Part shown: one piece after another, positions 7,938 through 14,873 of the stretch
How positions within the stretch are numbered: position 1 is the stretch's first letter
Layout of the letters: each line of letters opens with the position of its first letter
Origin: Mycobacterium sp. 852002-51057_SCH5723018
GTDB lineage: Bacteria > Actinomycetota > Actinomycetes > Mycobacteriales > Mycobacteriaceae
Assembly (NCBI RefSeq): GCF_001667035.1
Contig: NZ_LZIR01000016.1
Location: 1 to 34,733 of the forward strand
Direction: 5' to 3'
Length of the DNA: 34,733 bases
Program-made: the position numbers and the translations under genes
Notes under the pieces: model-generated
Seen by the model: only the letters and a program-made list of their open reading frames with translations
The model's database searches: none
What the model was told of the DNA's origin: nothing

Positions 7938-8873
7938 TCAGTCGTTCGGAAAGTAATGCCCGTTGTCCAAGTCGGCGAGCAGCTTGGGCTGGGTGGGTTC
8001 CCAGCCCAGGGTCTGGCGCGTGAGGAGGCTGGTCGCCGGGAGACTCAGCGTGACCAGGTTCGTGAGGGGCCCGAAGTATCCCGGCAGCATGAGCACATCT
8101 TCGGGCACACTCACGGTGGGCAGGCCCAGCCGGCTGCCAATGGCCTCGGCGATCTCGCGCAGCGGGATGCCCTCATCCTGAACTGCGTGCCAATACTTGC
8201 CTGCCGGACCCTTCTCCAGCGCTAGGCGGAACAAGGAGGCGGCGTCGCGGATGTGCACGGCGTTCCAGAGGTTCGTGCCGTCTCCGGGGTAGCCGGCGAA
8301 GCCCTTCTCCTTCGCGGTCGCGATCAGACCCGGGAGGAAGCCGGCACTATCGGTCGTGCTGTGCGCGATGAGCGGAAGCCGCACGATCGAAGACCGCACT
8401 CCCCGCTCGGCGAGGCCGATTACGGCGAGTTCCACGACATTGCGGACCCGCAGGGTGCCCTTGTATTCCTCGCCGCTGGGAAGGGCCGGGTCTTCCTCGG
8501 TGGCCGGCCGGCCCAGGTTCCCAGGGCCGCCGATACTGCCCGCTGCGACCAGCGGCTTTCCGGTCTCCGCCAATGCATCTCCGTAGGCGAGCATGATCGG
8601 CAGCTCGGCGGCGGCCACGGCGTCTATCCCGCCGGAGGGAAGCAGGTCCTGCCTGTGCGCGACGTGGATGACGCCGTCGGCGTTCGCGGCCGCCTCCTTG
8701 AGCCCGTCGAGATCCTCGAGGCTGCCGCGACGCACCTCGGCACCCTGCGCGGACAGGGCCGCCGCGGACGCGTCCGACCGGGCCAGGCCGGTGACCTCGT
8801 GCCCGGCGGCGATGAGCTCGGGGACGATGTGCGAACCGGCATGGCCGGTTCCGCCAGTGATGAAAACGTGCAT
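7938..8873 (-). CDS. NAD(P)-dependent epimerase/dehydratase-like oxidoreductase
   Basis: 311 residues of an extended-SDR Rossmann protein. The N-terminal MHVFITGGTGHAGSHIVPEL has the TGGxGxxG-type dinucleotide motif, followed by the acidic-strand loop GLARSDASAAAL. The usual YxxxK catalytic pair is not evident; the region after AAGSIGGPGNL contains YKGTLRVRN, so catalysis may differ from classical epimerases. Such proteins are common beside MarR/TetR regulators as NAD(P)H-dependent detoxifying enzymes. It lies 23 bases downstream of the reductase gene and 48 upstream of SnoaL copy 1, in one operon. Confidence 0.85.
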   Translation of the reverse strand: MHVFITGGTGHAGSHIVPELIAAGHEVTGLARSDASAAALSAQGAEVRRGSLEDLDGLKEAAANADGVIHVAHRQDLLPSGGIDAVAAAELPIMLAYGDALAETGKPLVAAGSIGGPGNLGRPATEEDPALPSGEEYKGTLRVRNVVELAVIGLAERGVRSSIVRLPLIAHSTTDSAGFLPGLIATAKEKGFAGYPGDGTNLWNAVHIRDAASLFRLALEKGPAGKYWHAVQDEGIPLREIAEAIGSRLGLPTVSVPEDVLMLPGYFGPLTNLVTLSLPATSLLTRQTLGWEPTQPKLLADLDNGHYFPND

Positions 8874-8896
8874 GTGATTGCCCTTTCCAGGGTCGT

Positions 8897-9532
8897 TCAG
8901 TCCAGAACGGTGACGCCCAGCGCGAAGCTGGTGTTCTCGAGTGCGTGGTTCATGAGGCTTATTTCCAACAGGCCGGCGTTCTCCAGGGCCCGCGCCATGG
9001 GCAGCGGCCCGGCGTCCAGCGGGCGCAGACCCAGGCTCTCGACGAACGCTGACACGCGAGTCCTCGCCTGCGCGTCGTCACCGGCGAGGAACACGTCCAA
9101 CGAGCGGCCCTCGGCCGCGGCGGCGGTCAAAACGTGGCCGAACACGGTGTTGAAGGCCTTGACCACGTGGGCGCCCGCGGGGGCGGCCTTGGCGATCTCC
9201 TGCGCGCTGGAACTGCCCTCGGGGGTGAGCAAGCCCGTCATGTCGGGGGCGACGGGGTTGGTGATGTCGATGACGATCTTGCCGCTCAGGGCGTCCCCGT
9301 ACCCGCTGACCACCTCTGCCGCGCTGGTGTACGGCACGGCGAGGATGACGATGTCCCCGACCGGGGCGTTTCCGGGCGTCCCCACCGTGGCGCCGTCGAG
9401 CGCGGCGGCCAATTCGTTGGCCTTGGTCGAGTCGCGGCCGATGATCTCGACTGCGTTGCCGCCGGCAAGTGCGCGTTGGGCCAGTGCGCTGGCCATGTTC
9501 CCGACGCCGATGATGCTGATGTTGCCGTTCAC
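8897..9532 (-). CDS. F420-dependent NADP reductase-like Rossmann protein, copy 1
   Basis: 211 residues starting at GTG 9532 with SD AGAGGGAG 7 bases upstream. The N-terminus NISIIGVGNMASALAQ has the GxGxMA dinucleotide site; IIGRDS follows the second strand, and IVIDITNPV and HVVKAFNTVF are characteristic of the NADPH:F420 oxidoreductase-like family (FNO/ NADP_F420 domain). The F420 interaction itself cannot be shown from the sequence. It is the first gene of an operon divergent from a MarR gene, with a MarR-type dyad in between. Related copies are at 16375-16998 and in the fusion at 11416-12606. Confidence 0.87.
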   Translation of the reverse strand: MNGNISIIGVGNMASALAQRALAGGNAVEIIGRDSTKANELAAALDGATVGTPGNAPVGDIVILAVPYTSAAEVVSGYGDALSGKIVIDITNPVAPDMTGLLTPEGSSSAQEIAKAAPAGAHVVKAFNTVFGHVLTAAAAEGRSLDVFLAGDDAQARTRVSAFVESLGLRPLDAGPLPMARALENAGLLEISLMNHALENTSFALGVTVLD

Positions 9533-9564
9533 GAAACACTCCCTCTTGGTTGATGACCAGATAT

Positions 9565-9607
9565 GTTGACGCTTCAACCATAAGCGGGCTTTGGGTGAGG
9601 TGTCAAC
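9565..9607. promoter_or_regulatory. MarR-type operator (dyad plus half-site)
   Basis: GTTGACGCTTCAAC (9565-9578) is a dyad with perfect 5-base arms. A matching half-site GTCAAC lies at 9602-9607, about 29 bases further on. Both sit between the divergent reductase operon and the marR gene at 9629. The same element pairing appears near 13076-13127 and 11144-11190. Confidence 0.65.
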
Positions 9608-9628
9608 CAATCGAGGTAGTGTGGGCCG

Positions 9629-10111
9629 ATGGAACCGACCTGGCTGAGTCCCGCCGAAGACCGCGCGTGGCGAGCCTTCGTGTTCGCGCAACGGCAGCTC
9701 GTCGCCCGCCTGAACCGAGGGCTACAGGACTCGGGCCTGTCCGGGCCCGATTACGACGTTTTGGTGGTGCTCTCGGCAATCGACAGCGACCGCATGACCG
9801 CCCGCGATCTATGCACCGCGCTGGACTGGGAGAAGAGTCGCCTCTCCCACCAGTTGCGGCGCATGCAGCAGGACGGGCTGATCAGCCGCGAACTCAACCC
9901 CGACGACGCCCGCAGCACCATGGTCCGCCTGCTGCCGGCCGGCCGCGCCGCCATCGAAAGAGCCGCACCACGACACGTAGAGGACGTCCGCCGGAACTTC
10001 ATCAACCTGTTCACCCCAGCCGAGCTCGACATCCTCGCCACCCTCAACGAACGAATCATGCGCCACCTCGCCACCCGCGACGGCATCCCGGCCGAGGGCG
10101 AGGCCCTCTGA
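9629..10111 (+). CDS. MarR-family transcriptional regulator, copy 1
   Basis: 160 residues. The winged-helix core is visible: SGPDYDVLVVLSA (helix before the HTH), MTARDLCTALDWEKSRLSHQLRRM (HTH with recognition helix), and the wing GLISRELNPDDARSTMVRLLPAG. MarR proteins are dimers that repress divergent genes and release DNA on binding phenolic or oxidising ligands. Here the divergent operon encodes reductase-epimerase-SnoaL, the probable target, and a matching dyad lies in the promoter. The ATG at 9629 agrees with the family N-terminus, E-P-T-W-L-S-x-x-E-x-R-A-W. A related regulator is at 13317. Confidence 0.92.
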   Translation: MEPTWLSPAEDRAWRAFVFAQRQLVARLNRGLQDSGLSGPDYDVLVVLSAIDSDRMTARDLCTALDWEKSRLSHQLRRMQQDGLISRELNPDDARSTMVRLLPAGRAAIERAAPRHVEDVRRNFINLFTPAELDILATLNERIMRHLATRDGIPAEGEAL

Positions 10112-10193
10112 CCTGCGCTGGCCACGAGCGTTCTACCTCATCAAACGCGGCTACCCCCCCGGGTCTCGACGGCCAGTAGCGTCCATCAGCGGT

Positions 10194-10322
10194 TCAGCTC
10201 GCGACCACCACTGCCGTCGGGATGGCGTTGTCGATGAGGACGGCGGCGATGGCGGCGGCGGTGGCGGTGGCGAACGTCTCGACAAGTGTTCGCCTGCATG
10301 GGCGTTCGTTTCGTTTCATCAT
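10194..10322 (-). pseudogene. Fragment matching the TetR C-terminus
   Basis: A 42-codon frame beginning at the ATG that touches the vapC stop. Residues FATATAAAIAAVLIDNAIPTA nearly repeat the C-terminal part of the TetR protein encoded at 15738-16388 (FATAAAIAAVLIDNAIPTA), with matching DNA over about 60 bases. The first ~14 codons are unrelated. It lacks any HTH, so it is best read as a 3' remnant of a second tetR, not a functional gene. It could be translated after vapC because of the TAATG junction. Confidence 0.6.
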
Positions 10323-10723
10323 TAGCGTCCGGGTGTGGCGATCGCTATCCCGAGGGCCCGGGCGGCGTCGTTGAGGCGATTGTCATAGCAGACCATGGCA
10401 GTCAACGGTGCCGTTGCTGCAGCGATTTGCACGGTGGCCAGGTGTATCGCGTCGAGCGAGCGTAACGCCGGATCCGGGTAGGCAGCTGCGGTCGCGCGGA
10501 CGACCTCGTCGATTTCGAACCGATCCAGGCGGGCCAGCACTGAGGGGACCGCAGATAAGCCTTCCGGGGCGATTGCACGGACGGCTCTGGCCAGCTCGAC
10601 TTCAGCCAAAGCAGATGTGATCCAAGGTGCGTCGGTGCGTTCATCGAGCCAGTCAGCTAAGGCATCGGATTCGGGCTCGATGCGGACGAGCTTGACCAAC
10701 GCCGAGGTATCCAGGTAGATCAC
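10322..10723 (-). CDS. vapC: VapC-type PIN-domain ribonuclease toxin
   Basis: 133 residues from GTG 10723. PIN-domain acidic residues are visible: Asp in MIYLDTSALVKL at the N-terminus, Glu in ALAEVELARAV, Asp in LRSLDAIHLATV, and Asp in CYDNRLNDAA. These coordinate the metal of the RNase. The sequence resembles the mycobacterial VapC46-type group. It follows vapB with a 3-base gap, as is normal for such operons. VapC toxins cut specific tRNAs or rRNA; the target of this one is unknown. Confidence 0.92.
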   Translation of the reverse strand: MIYLDTSALVKLVRIEPESDALADWLDERTDAPWITSALAEVELARAVRAIAPEGLSAVPSVLARLDRFEIDEVVRATAAAYPDPALRSLDAIHLATVQIAAATAPLTAMVCYDNRLNDAARALGIAIATPGR

Positions 10724-10726
10724 CGG

Positions 10727-10999
10727 CTAATAGCGCTCGTCGGCACGCAGCCGCTCCAACAGCGCGCCGGCGTCGAGACCGTCGTGAGCCGGGATCGTAG
10801 GCCGCGGCGCTGGGCCGGTCAGCGTCGCCGGTTGGACCCTGCCAGCAGTGATCAGCGCATCGAGCGGGCCCGTGGTGGCGGGGATGATTCGAGCGATCAC
10901 CTGGCCGCGCTCCGTAAGGGTGATCTGTTCGCCACGCTTGACGCGGGCCACGACTTTCGCGGTCTCTTGGTTGAGCATTCGCAGAGGTACTTCACTCAT
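10727..10999 (-). CDS. vapB: VapB-type antitoxin (Phd/YefM fold)
   Basis: 90 residues. The N-terminal DNA-binding part reads VPLRMLNQETAKVVARVKRGEQITLTERGQVIARIIP, typical of Phd/YefM-like VapB antitoxins. The C-terminal ~40 residues (PTIPAHDGLDAGALLERLRADERY) would wrap and inhibit VapC. It lies directly upstream of vapC, and a strong palindrome lies just before its start, consistent with autoregulation by the VapBC complex. Confidence 0.92.
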   Translation of the reverse strand: MSEVPLRMLNQETAKVVARVKRGEQITLTERGQVIARIIPATTGPLDALITAGRVQPATLTGPAPRPTIPAHDGLDAGALLERLRADERY

Positions 11000-11007
11000 A
11001 GCAACAT

Positions 11008-11029
11008 TGTACTACATATTTGTAGTACA
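11008..11029. promoter_or_regulatory. VapBC operator palindrome
   Basis: TGTACTACA and TGTAGTACA form a perfect 9-base inverted repeat with a TATT spacer, 9 bases upstream of the vapB start. Its position over the core promoter fits binding by the VapB-VapC complex. Confidence 0.85.
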
Positions 11030-11143
11030 TGCGGCGTCCGAGCTTCGTCGGCCCAGACGGGTGCGCACGATTACAACTGTCCAGGCGCTGCGTACCGCGG
11101 ATAGAACAGTCCCACCGCGCCGGCGCAACCCTAAAGTATATTT

Positions 11144-11190
11144 GATTGATGCATCGACTAATCTCATCGCCACAACTTTATACGTCAACT
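11144..11190. promoter_or_regulatory. Orphan pair of MarR-type operator-like elements
   Basis: TTGATGCATCGACTAA (about 11146-11161) and the half-site CGTCAACTAA (11183-11192) resemble the two operators in front of doxX at 13076-13127, in the same order and at about 30-base spacing. No intact gene starts from this position. The rest of the 11030-11415 gap shows only a possible gene tail. Confidence 0.4.
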
Positions 11191-11255
11191 AATGCAGTCA
11201 GTGCTGTAAGCGCCACTTGCTCTGTCGCAAGCGCTGTTCCGCCAGCAGCCCTCAG

Positions 11256-11415
11256 TCACACCGTCCAGTGCAACGGGCCCAGGTGGGGGGCTGGACACAA
11301 CGTTGCGCCACCTGTCCTCTGGTGCACGACGGCGCGGGCCGCCACATCGGCGATGTTGCCGATGCCCGGGGTCTTGGATCCAGTCGCGATGTACGCCACG
11401 CGGTGGCTTCGGACC
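11256..11415 (-). pseudogene. Possible 3' gene remnant
   Basis: A minus-strand frame ending at 11256 has a protein-like C-terminus (KTPGIGNIADVAARAVVH, then PHLGPLHWTV). Upstream the same frame runs into the YceI coding region and shows no start. I do not recognise the family. It may be the tail of a gene lost by deletion, or a chance open frame. Confidence 0.22.
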
Positions 11416-12606
11416 TCATCCCGTCGGCGCAGAGGGTTCCTTGACCGCCTCCACGCAAACGGTGACGTCGACGGTGTCTCCGACCATCGGCCCACCTCCG
11501 GAGAGCACGGGAGTGTCGGTCAGGACGCCGAAATCACTACGCTTCAGCTTGATCACACCTTCGAAACCGGCCACCTCACCGTGACCCATGCCGGGGCTTA
11601 CGCCGAGAAACGAAAACGCCAGCGGGAGTCGTTTGGTGATTCCGCGCAGGGTGAAATCAACCACGAGTACCCAGTCGTCCTTCTCGGTACCGTGCATATC
11701 GACCGAGACGAGGGTCGCGGTGGGGAACTCCTCGGCGCCGAAGATGTCGGGTCCCCGTAGGTGCTGATCGCGGTCCGGGTTGGCGGTGTTCACCGAGCCA
11801 ACCGCTATGGTGACCGCAACGCTCGGAATTCCATTCTCGGGCACCGTGATTGCACCGGAGAAGTCGTCGAACCGCCCACGTACCCTACCGACCACCAGGT
11901 GGCGAACCGAGAACGTGATGGACGAGTGGACCGGGTCGATCGTCCACCTACCGGGGATGAGATCCCGAGTGACAGTCGACGTCATGTGCGTGTTCCTTTC
12001 GAGTTCCGAGGGCAGTTCGTAGAGATTGCGCAACACCAGGGCGTTGCGGGCTTGGATGAGTACGCCACCCTCGTCGATACGTCCCAGTTCGATCGGAGCG
12101 AAGCCGAGATCGGTGCACAGTCCGGCTATCACCGCGCTCGCCGCGGGGTCGTTGCTGGCCACGAAGACAACGCGTTTTCCGAACTCGAACGGACGCTTCT
12201 CGGCAAAGTGCCTGGCGGCGGTTTGGTTGAACGACTTGACCACCGCGGCGCCGGGGAAGGCCTCGGCGTTGAAATCGGTCGACAGGCGGCCGCCGAGGAT
12301 TTCCGCGGAGTTCGGCACCAGGAACGCGTTCGTCGTGTCGACGATGATCTTGCCGGACCAGTCCGCACGGCGTCGACCCAACTCGCGGACCTGAAGGAAC
12401 GGTATGGCCAGGATGATCACGTCCGCATCCAGGGCTGTGTCGAGGGTGACCGGCGTGATCGAGGGGGACAGGTCGGTGACATCGATCGTCTCCGGACCTC
12501 GCGTGTTGGCAAAAAGTGCCGGGACCTGGTGGTCGGAGAACCGTTGCGCCAGAACCCCACCGATGCTGCCGGTGCCCACGACGGCGAACTGCAAAGGGCC
12601 GGTCAT
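11416..12606 (-). CDS. Fusion of NADP-reductase-like Rossmann domain and YceI domain
   Basis: One uninterrupted 396-codon frame. Residues 1-207 are an F420/NADP reductase-like Rossmann protein (FAVVGTGSIGGVLAQRF, IILAIPFLQV, KIIVDTTNAF, VVKSFNQTAA), related to the proteins at 8897 and 16375. Residues 208-396 are a YceI domain (GRWTIDPVHSSITFSVRHL, DFTLRGITKRLPL), a lipocalin-like barrel that binds polyisoprenoids. No stop codon separates them. An SD-like GAAAGGA lies 9 bases before an internal ATG at 11985, exactly where a free-standing YceI would start. So this may be a recent fusion through stop loss, with YceI possibly also made alone. The start ATG overlaps the doxX stop (ATGA). Confidence 0.82.
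   Translation of the reverse strand: MTGPLQFAVVGTGSIGGVLAQRFSDHQVPALFANTRGPETIDVTDLSPSITPVTLDTALDADVIILAIPFLQVRELGRRRADWSGKIIVDTTNAFLVPNSAEILGGRLSTDFNAEAFPGAAVVKSFNQTAARHFAEKRPFEFGKRVVFVASNDPAASAVIAGLCTDLGFAPIELGRIDEGGVLIQARNALVLRNLYELPSELERNTHMTSTVTRDLIPGRWTIDPVHSSITFSVRHLVVGRVRGRFDDFSGAITVPENGIPSVAVTIAVGSVNTANPDRDQHLRGPDIFGAEEFPTATLVSVDMHGTEKDDWVLVVDFTLRGITKRLPLAFSFLGVSPGMGHGEVAGFEGVIKLKRSDFGVLTDTPVLSGGGPMVGDTVDVTVCVEAVKEPSAPTG
11985..12003 (-). promoter_or_regulatory. Internal ribosome binding site and start before the YceI domain
   Basis: GAAAGGAAC followed by ATG (start 11985) is preserved inside the fusion frame, at the exact boundary between the Rossmann and YceI domains. It suggests the domains were, or still are, translated separately; YceI alone would be 189 residues. 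Confidence 0.5.
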
Positions 12607-12983
12607 CGCACGACCTCCGAGGTCCGAGCGACGGCGACGAAGACCGCCAGCGCCAGGAACACGGCGTTCACAGGCCACTGCTTGTACTCTCCGCGTCGAC
12701 CGTGAAACACCGCCGCACCCACCTGCAGCAGTGCGAGGCCCACGGCCGCGGCGGGCGTCAGGATGGGCGCGATGCCGGTCAGCCACGGCAGGATCAGGCC
12801 GAGAGCGCCGGCCACCTCCACGCCGCCGATGAGGTTGATCGCCGTCGCGGAGAATGCCTCGGCGGCGCCAGCCATCGCGGGGTTCTTCGCCAGGCGCTCC
12901 TTCGGCGTCAGCAGTTTCATGCCACCAGCGAAAAGATATGCGGCGGCGAGCAATCCGGACGCGATCCAAACCGCGATCTCCAC
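12603..12983 (-). CDS. DoxX-family membrane protein
   Basis: 126 residues with four hydrophobic segments: WIASGLLAAAYLFAGGMKL, an internal pair around LIGGVEVAGALGLILPWL and LTPAAAVGLALLQVGAAVF, and VNAVFLALAVFVAVA. KLLTPKERLAK after the first helix is typical of DoxX-like proteins. In mycobacteria DoxX can join with other membrane partners in thiol redox balance; that role here is only suggested. It starts at GTG 12983 with GAGGAG 6 bases upstream, and its TGA overlaps the ATG of the fusion gene, so the two are coupled. MarR-type operators lie upstream. Confidence 0.87.
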   Translation of the reverse strand: MEIAVWIASGLLAAAYLFAGGMKLLTPKERLAKNPAMAGAAEAFSATAINLIGGVEVAGALGLILPWLTGIAPILTPAAAVGLALLQVGAAVFHGRRGEYKQWPVNAVFLALAVFVAVARTSEVVR

Positions 12984-13075
12984 GTGGGCTCCTCGAAGAC
13001 GTGTATGTGGCGAACACAAGGCCGATGACCCGACCGGTCGCACCCGCGAATCTCGAATTCACGCGGACGGGCCCA

Positions 13076-13127
13076 TTAGTTGATGCGTCAATTAACATAG
13101 CAGGCGTTAACGTGACGCGTCAACTAA
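13076..13127. promoter_or_regulatory. Two MarR-type operators upstream of doxX
   Basis: Dyad 1 at 13076-13095 is a 20-base near-palindrome around TGATGCGTCA with TTAGT/ATTAA flanks. Dyad 2 at 13107-13127 centres on the perfect palindrome TGACGCGTCA with TTAACG/ACTAA flanks. Their centres are 32 bases apart, three helical turns, so dimers would bind the same DNA face. They sit between doxX (minus) and marR copy 2 (plus). Confidence 0.72.
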
Positions 13128-13278
13128 CGGCACACCCATCGGCTCACTCCTGCGGCGATGCAGACTGTGACGCCTCGACACCGATCGGACGCCCACCGGT
13201 GCCGCGGGATTGCCGCGACGGAGCCATTGCCGGTCAGCGGTTGACGGTTGAACTATCCTTCAGATGGAGGAGGTCCGG

Positions 13279-13320
13279 ATGACAGTTGGGCGATCGGAAA
13301 CCATCGGGTCGTCTCGGTGA
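13279..13320 (+). CDS. Possible 13-residue leader peptide before marR copy 2
   Basis: A strong SD (GGAGGAGG at about 13266-13273) precedes ATG 13279. The frame encodes MTVGRSETIGSSR and ends at TGA 13318-13320, overlapping the GTG start of marR (GTGA). The layout suggests translational coupling: ribosomes loaded at the leader would restart on marR. No rare-codon run is evident. Confidence 0.4.
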   Translation: MTVGRSETIGSSR

Positions 13321-13805
13321 CGCGGCCCGAGCGCAAGCGTCGTCAACCCGAAACGGTGTGGCTCGACGACGATCAGCAGCGTGCGTGGCGTCAGCTCCTC
13401 TCGATGATGATGGAGCTTCCGGCGGCCCTGGAAAGTGATCTGCAGCGCACCGCAGGACTGACGACGTTTGAGTACCTCGTGCTGGCGAATCTCTCGGAAG
13501 CCGACGAGAAGGCGCTGCGGATGTCGGAGCTCGCCTCCAGGGCGAACTCCTCGTTATCGCGGCTGTCGCACGTGGTCAGACGCCTCGCGGACAATGGGTT
13601 GGTGGTGAAGCGGACCAGTGCCGATGACGCTAGGGCAAACGTGGTGAAGCTCACGAAGGCCGGGATGAGGAGGGTCGTCGCCGCGGCCCCCCTGCACGTC
13701 GCGAAGGTACGCGAACTGGTCGTGGAGCCGTTGACGAAGGCCGAGCTGATGAAACTGGGAAGAGCGGCCCAGGCCATCACCGACCGGATCGCCGAGTCGG
13801 GCTAG
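13317..13805 (+). CDS. MarR-family transcriptional regulator, copy 2
   Basis: 162 residues from GTG 13317. MarR features: GLTTFEYLVLANLSE, then the HTH LRMSELASRANSSLSRLSHVVRRLADNG, and the wing LVVKRTSADDARANVVKLTKAG. It aligns with copy 1 (WLDDDQQRAWRQLL versus WLSPAEDRAWRAFV). The frame is open up to a TTG at 13248, but that extension lies over the promoter and lacks an SD, so I prefer the GTG coupled to the leader. The likely targets are the divergent doxX/Rossmann-YceI operon and itself, through the dyads at 13076-13127. Confidence 0.88.
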   Translation: MTRPERKRRQPETVWLDDDQQRAWRQLLSMMMELPAALESDLQRTAGLTTFEYLVLANLSEADEKALRMSELASRANSSLSRLSHVVRRLADNGLVVKRTSADDARANVVKLTKAGMRRVVAAAPLHVAKVRELVVEPLTKAELMKLGRAAQAITDRIAESG

Positions 13806-14034
13806 TCCCATCAGCTCCGCCCGTCGATCGTGATTCCGTCTGGTCGACGGCGCCACCAACCACTTGCTTGGGGTGCGCGCGAAGGGCTCCCGGGCGGCTG
13901 GCCGCATCCAAATCCTCGCCCTGGCAATCGAATTCGCCACAGAGGCCGACGACCTCGCTCATCGCCCGGACTGGATACACCCGGCACTGACCGAAGAGGT
14001 CGAGATCGCGCCGCGCGACCTACGGGTTGCGGGC

Positions 14035-14289
14035 GTGACGGATCCCGACCGCTTGCCACCCCACGTCTTCGTGCTGTTCGGCGCCACGGGCGACCTGGCC
14101 AAGTGCAAGCTGTTCCCCGGCCTGTACCGGCTGGCCGCCGCCGGACGCATGCCCGACGACTACTCCATCGTCGGCTCGGGCAGGCACTCCCCGGGTTCTG
14201 ACAACGAGTTTCGCGTCGCGGTGGGCAACCGACTGCGGGAAGCTCCCAGCTGCCCCTTGGCGGACAGCGGCCTTGGCGGACAGCGGTGA
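14035..14289 (+). pseudogene. Truncated zwf: N-terminal piece of a glucose-6-phosphate dehydrogenase
   Basis: From a GTG at 14035 the frame reads DRLPPHVFVLFGATGDLAKC then KLFPGLYRLAAAGRMPDD, the NADP-binding start of G6PDH, and continues to GSGRHSPGSDNEFRVAV. Homology stops after about 58 residues; a full enzyme is near 500. The consensus ATGDLAKRKL is changed to ATGDLAKCKL. The rest of the frame runs through a 16-base tandem repeat to a TGA. It cannot be a working enzyme. The open frame continues upstream to 13864 without recognisable homology; 13806-14034 otherwise shows nothing I can name. Confidence 0.7.
14255..14286 (+). repeat. Perfect 16-bp tandem repeat at the zwf break
   Basis: CCTTGGCGGACAGCGG occurs twice back to back (14255-14270, 14271-14286), directly where the zwf similarity has ended and 8 bases before the convergent SnoaL gene. 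It looks like a replication-slippage or end-joining scar. Confidence 0.95.
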
Positions 14290-14293
14290 CCCC

Positions 14294-14719
14294 TTACTCC
14301 TCGTGGGTGGACAATTCCCAGGGCTTCATGCCGAGCAGGCCCGCAAGGTGGCGCTGCATCTGGACGCCGGACGGCAGCGGACGCCACCAGATGGTCACCT
14401 CGGCGATCTTGCCGTCCGTGTCGAGCAGGATGTAGTCCATCCCGTTGACCACGGTGTCTTCGACCTGGAGCCGGAAGTACGCGGCGTGGTGGGTGGCGCC
14501 GCTGAGGATCTCCTTGTAGGTGAGGTCGGCCGCGACCGTGCCGATCCCTCGCATGGCTTCTAGGACTGCCTCGCGGCCGGCGGTTGGCTCATCGCCGAGC
14601 GGGCTGTACAGCACGACGTCCTCGGCGAGGATTTCGGAGAGGGCGTCTTTGTCTGCGCCGCCGTGCATGCAGTCAACGAATGACTCCACGGTGTCGCGGT
14701 GCGGGGCGAAGGTGGTCAT
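14294..14719 (-). CDS. SnoaL-like (NTF2-fold) protein, copy 2
   Basis: 141 residues, ATG at 14717-14719. It is a clear paralogue of copy 1: both start MTTFAPHRDT and share ESFVDC, AEDV, REAV, THHAA-FRLQV, DGKIAEV and QPWEL/KPWEL at the end. The family fold is a small cone-shaped barrel with a hydrophobic pocket; the reaction is unknown. It is downstream of the SDR gene on the same strand (154-base gap, no site recognised in it), and probably under TetR control. Confidence 0.87.
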   Translation of the reverse strand: MTTFAPHRDTVESFVDCMHGGADKDALSEILAEDVVLYSPLGDEPTAGREAVLEAMRGIGTVAADLTYKEILSGATHHAAYFRLQVEDTVVNGMDYILLDTDGKIAEVTIWWRPLPSGVQMQRHLAGLLGMKPWELSTHEE

Positions 14720-14873
14720 GGCTATTCCTCGTGTCCTTCGTGCTCGTGGTTGGTGAGATCTGATCGGTGCGCCCACCCGCCGAAACGGCGCGGCTACGCA
14801 GTGACCCGAAAAAGCAGACGACCCAACGGATTTCCGGAAATCAATAAGTCGGCATGAAAGCCGTTGTCGCTCA

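Noticed and set aside
8253..9569. Long plus-strand open frame of 438 codons
   Set aside because: It is antisense to the epimerase and reductase copy 1, both of which have clear motifs, ribosome sites and normal codon use.
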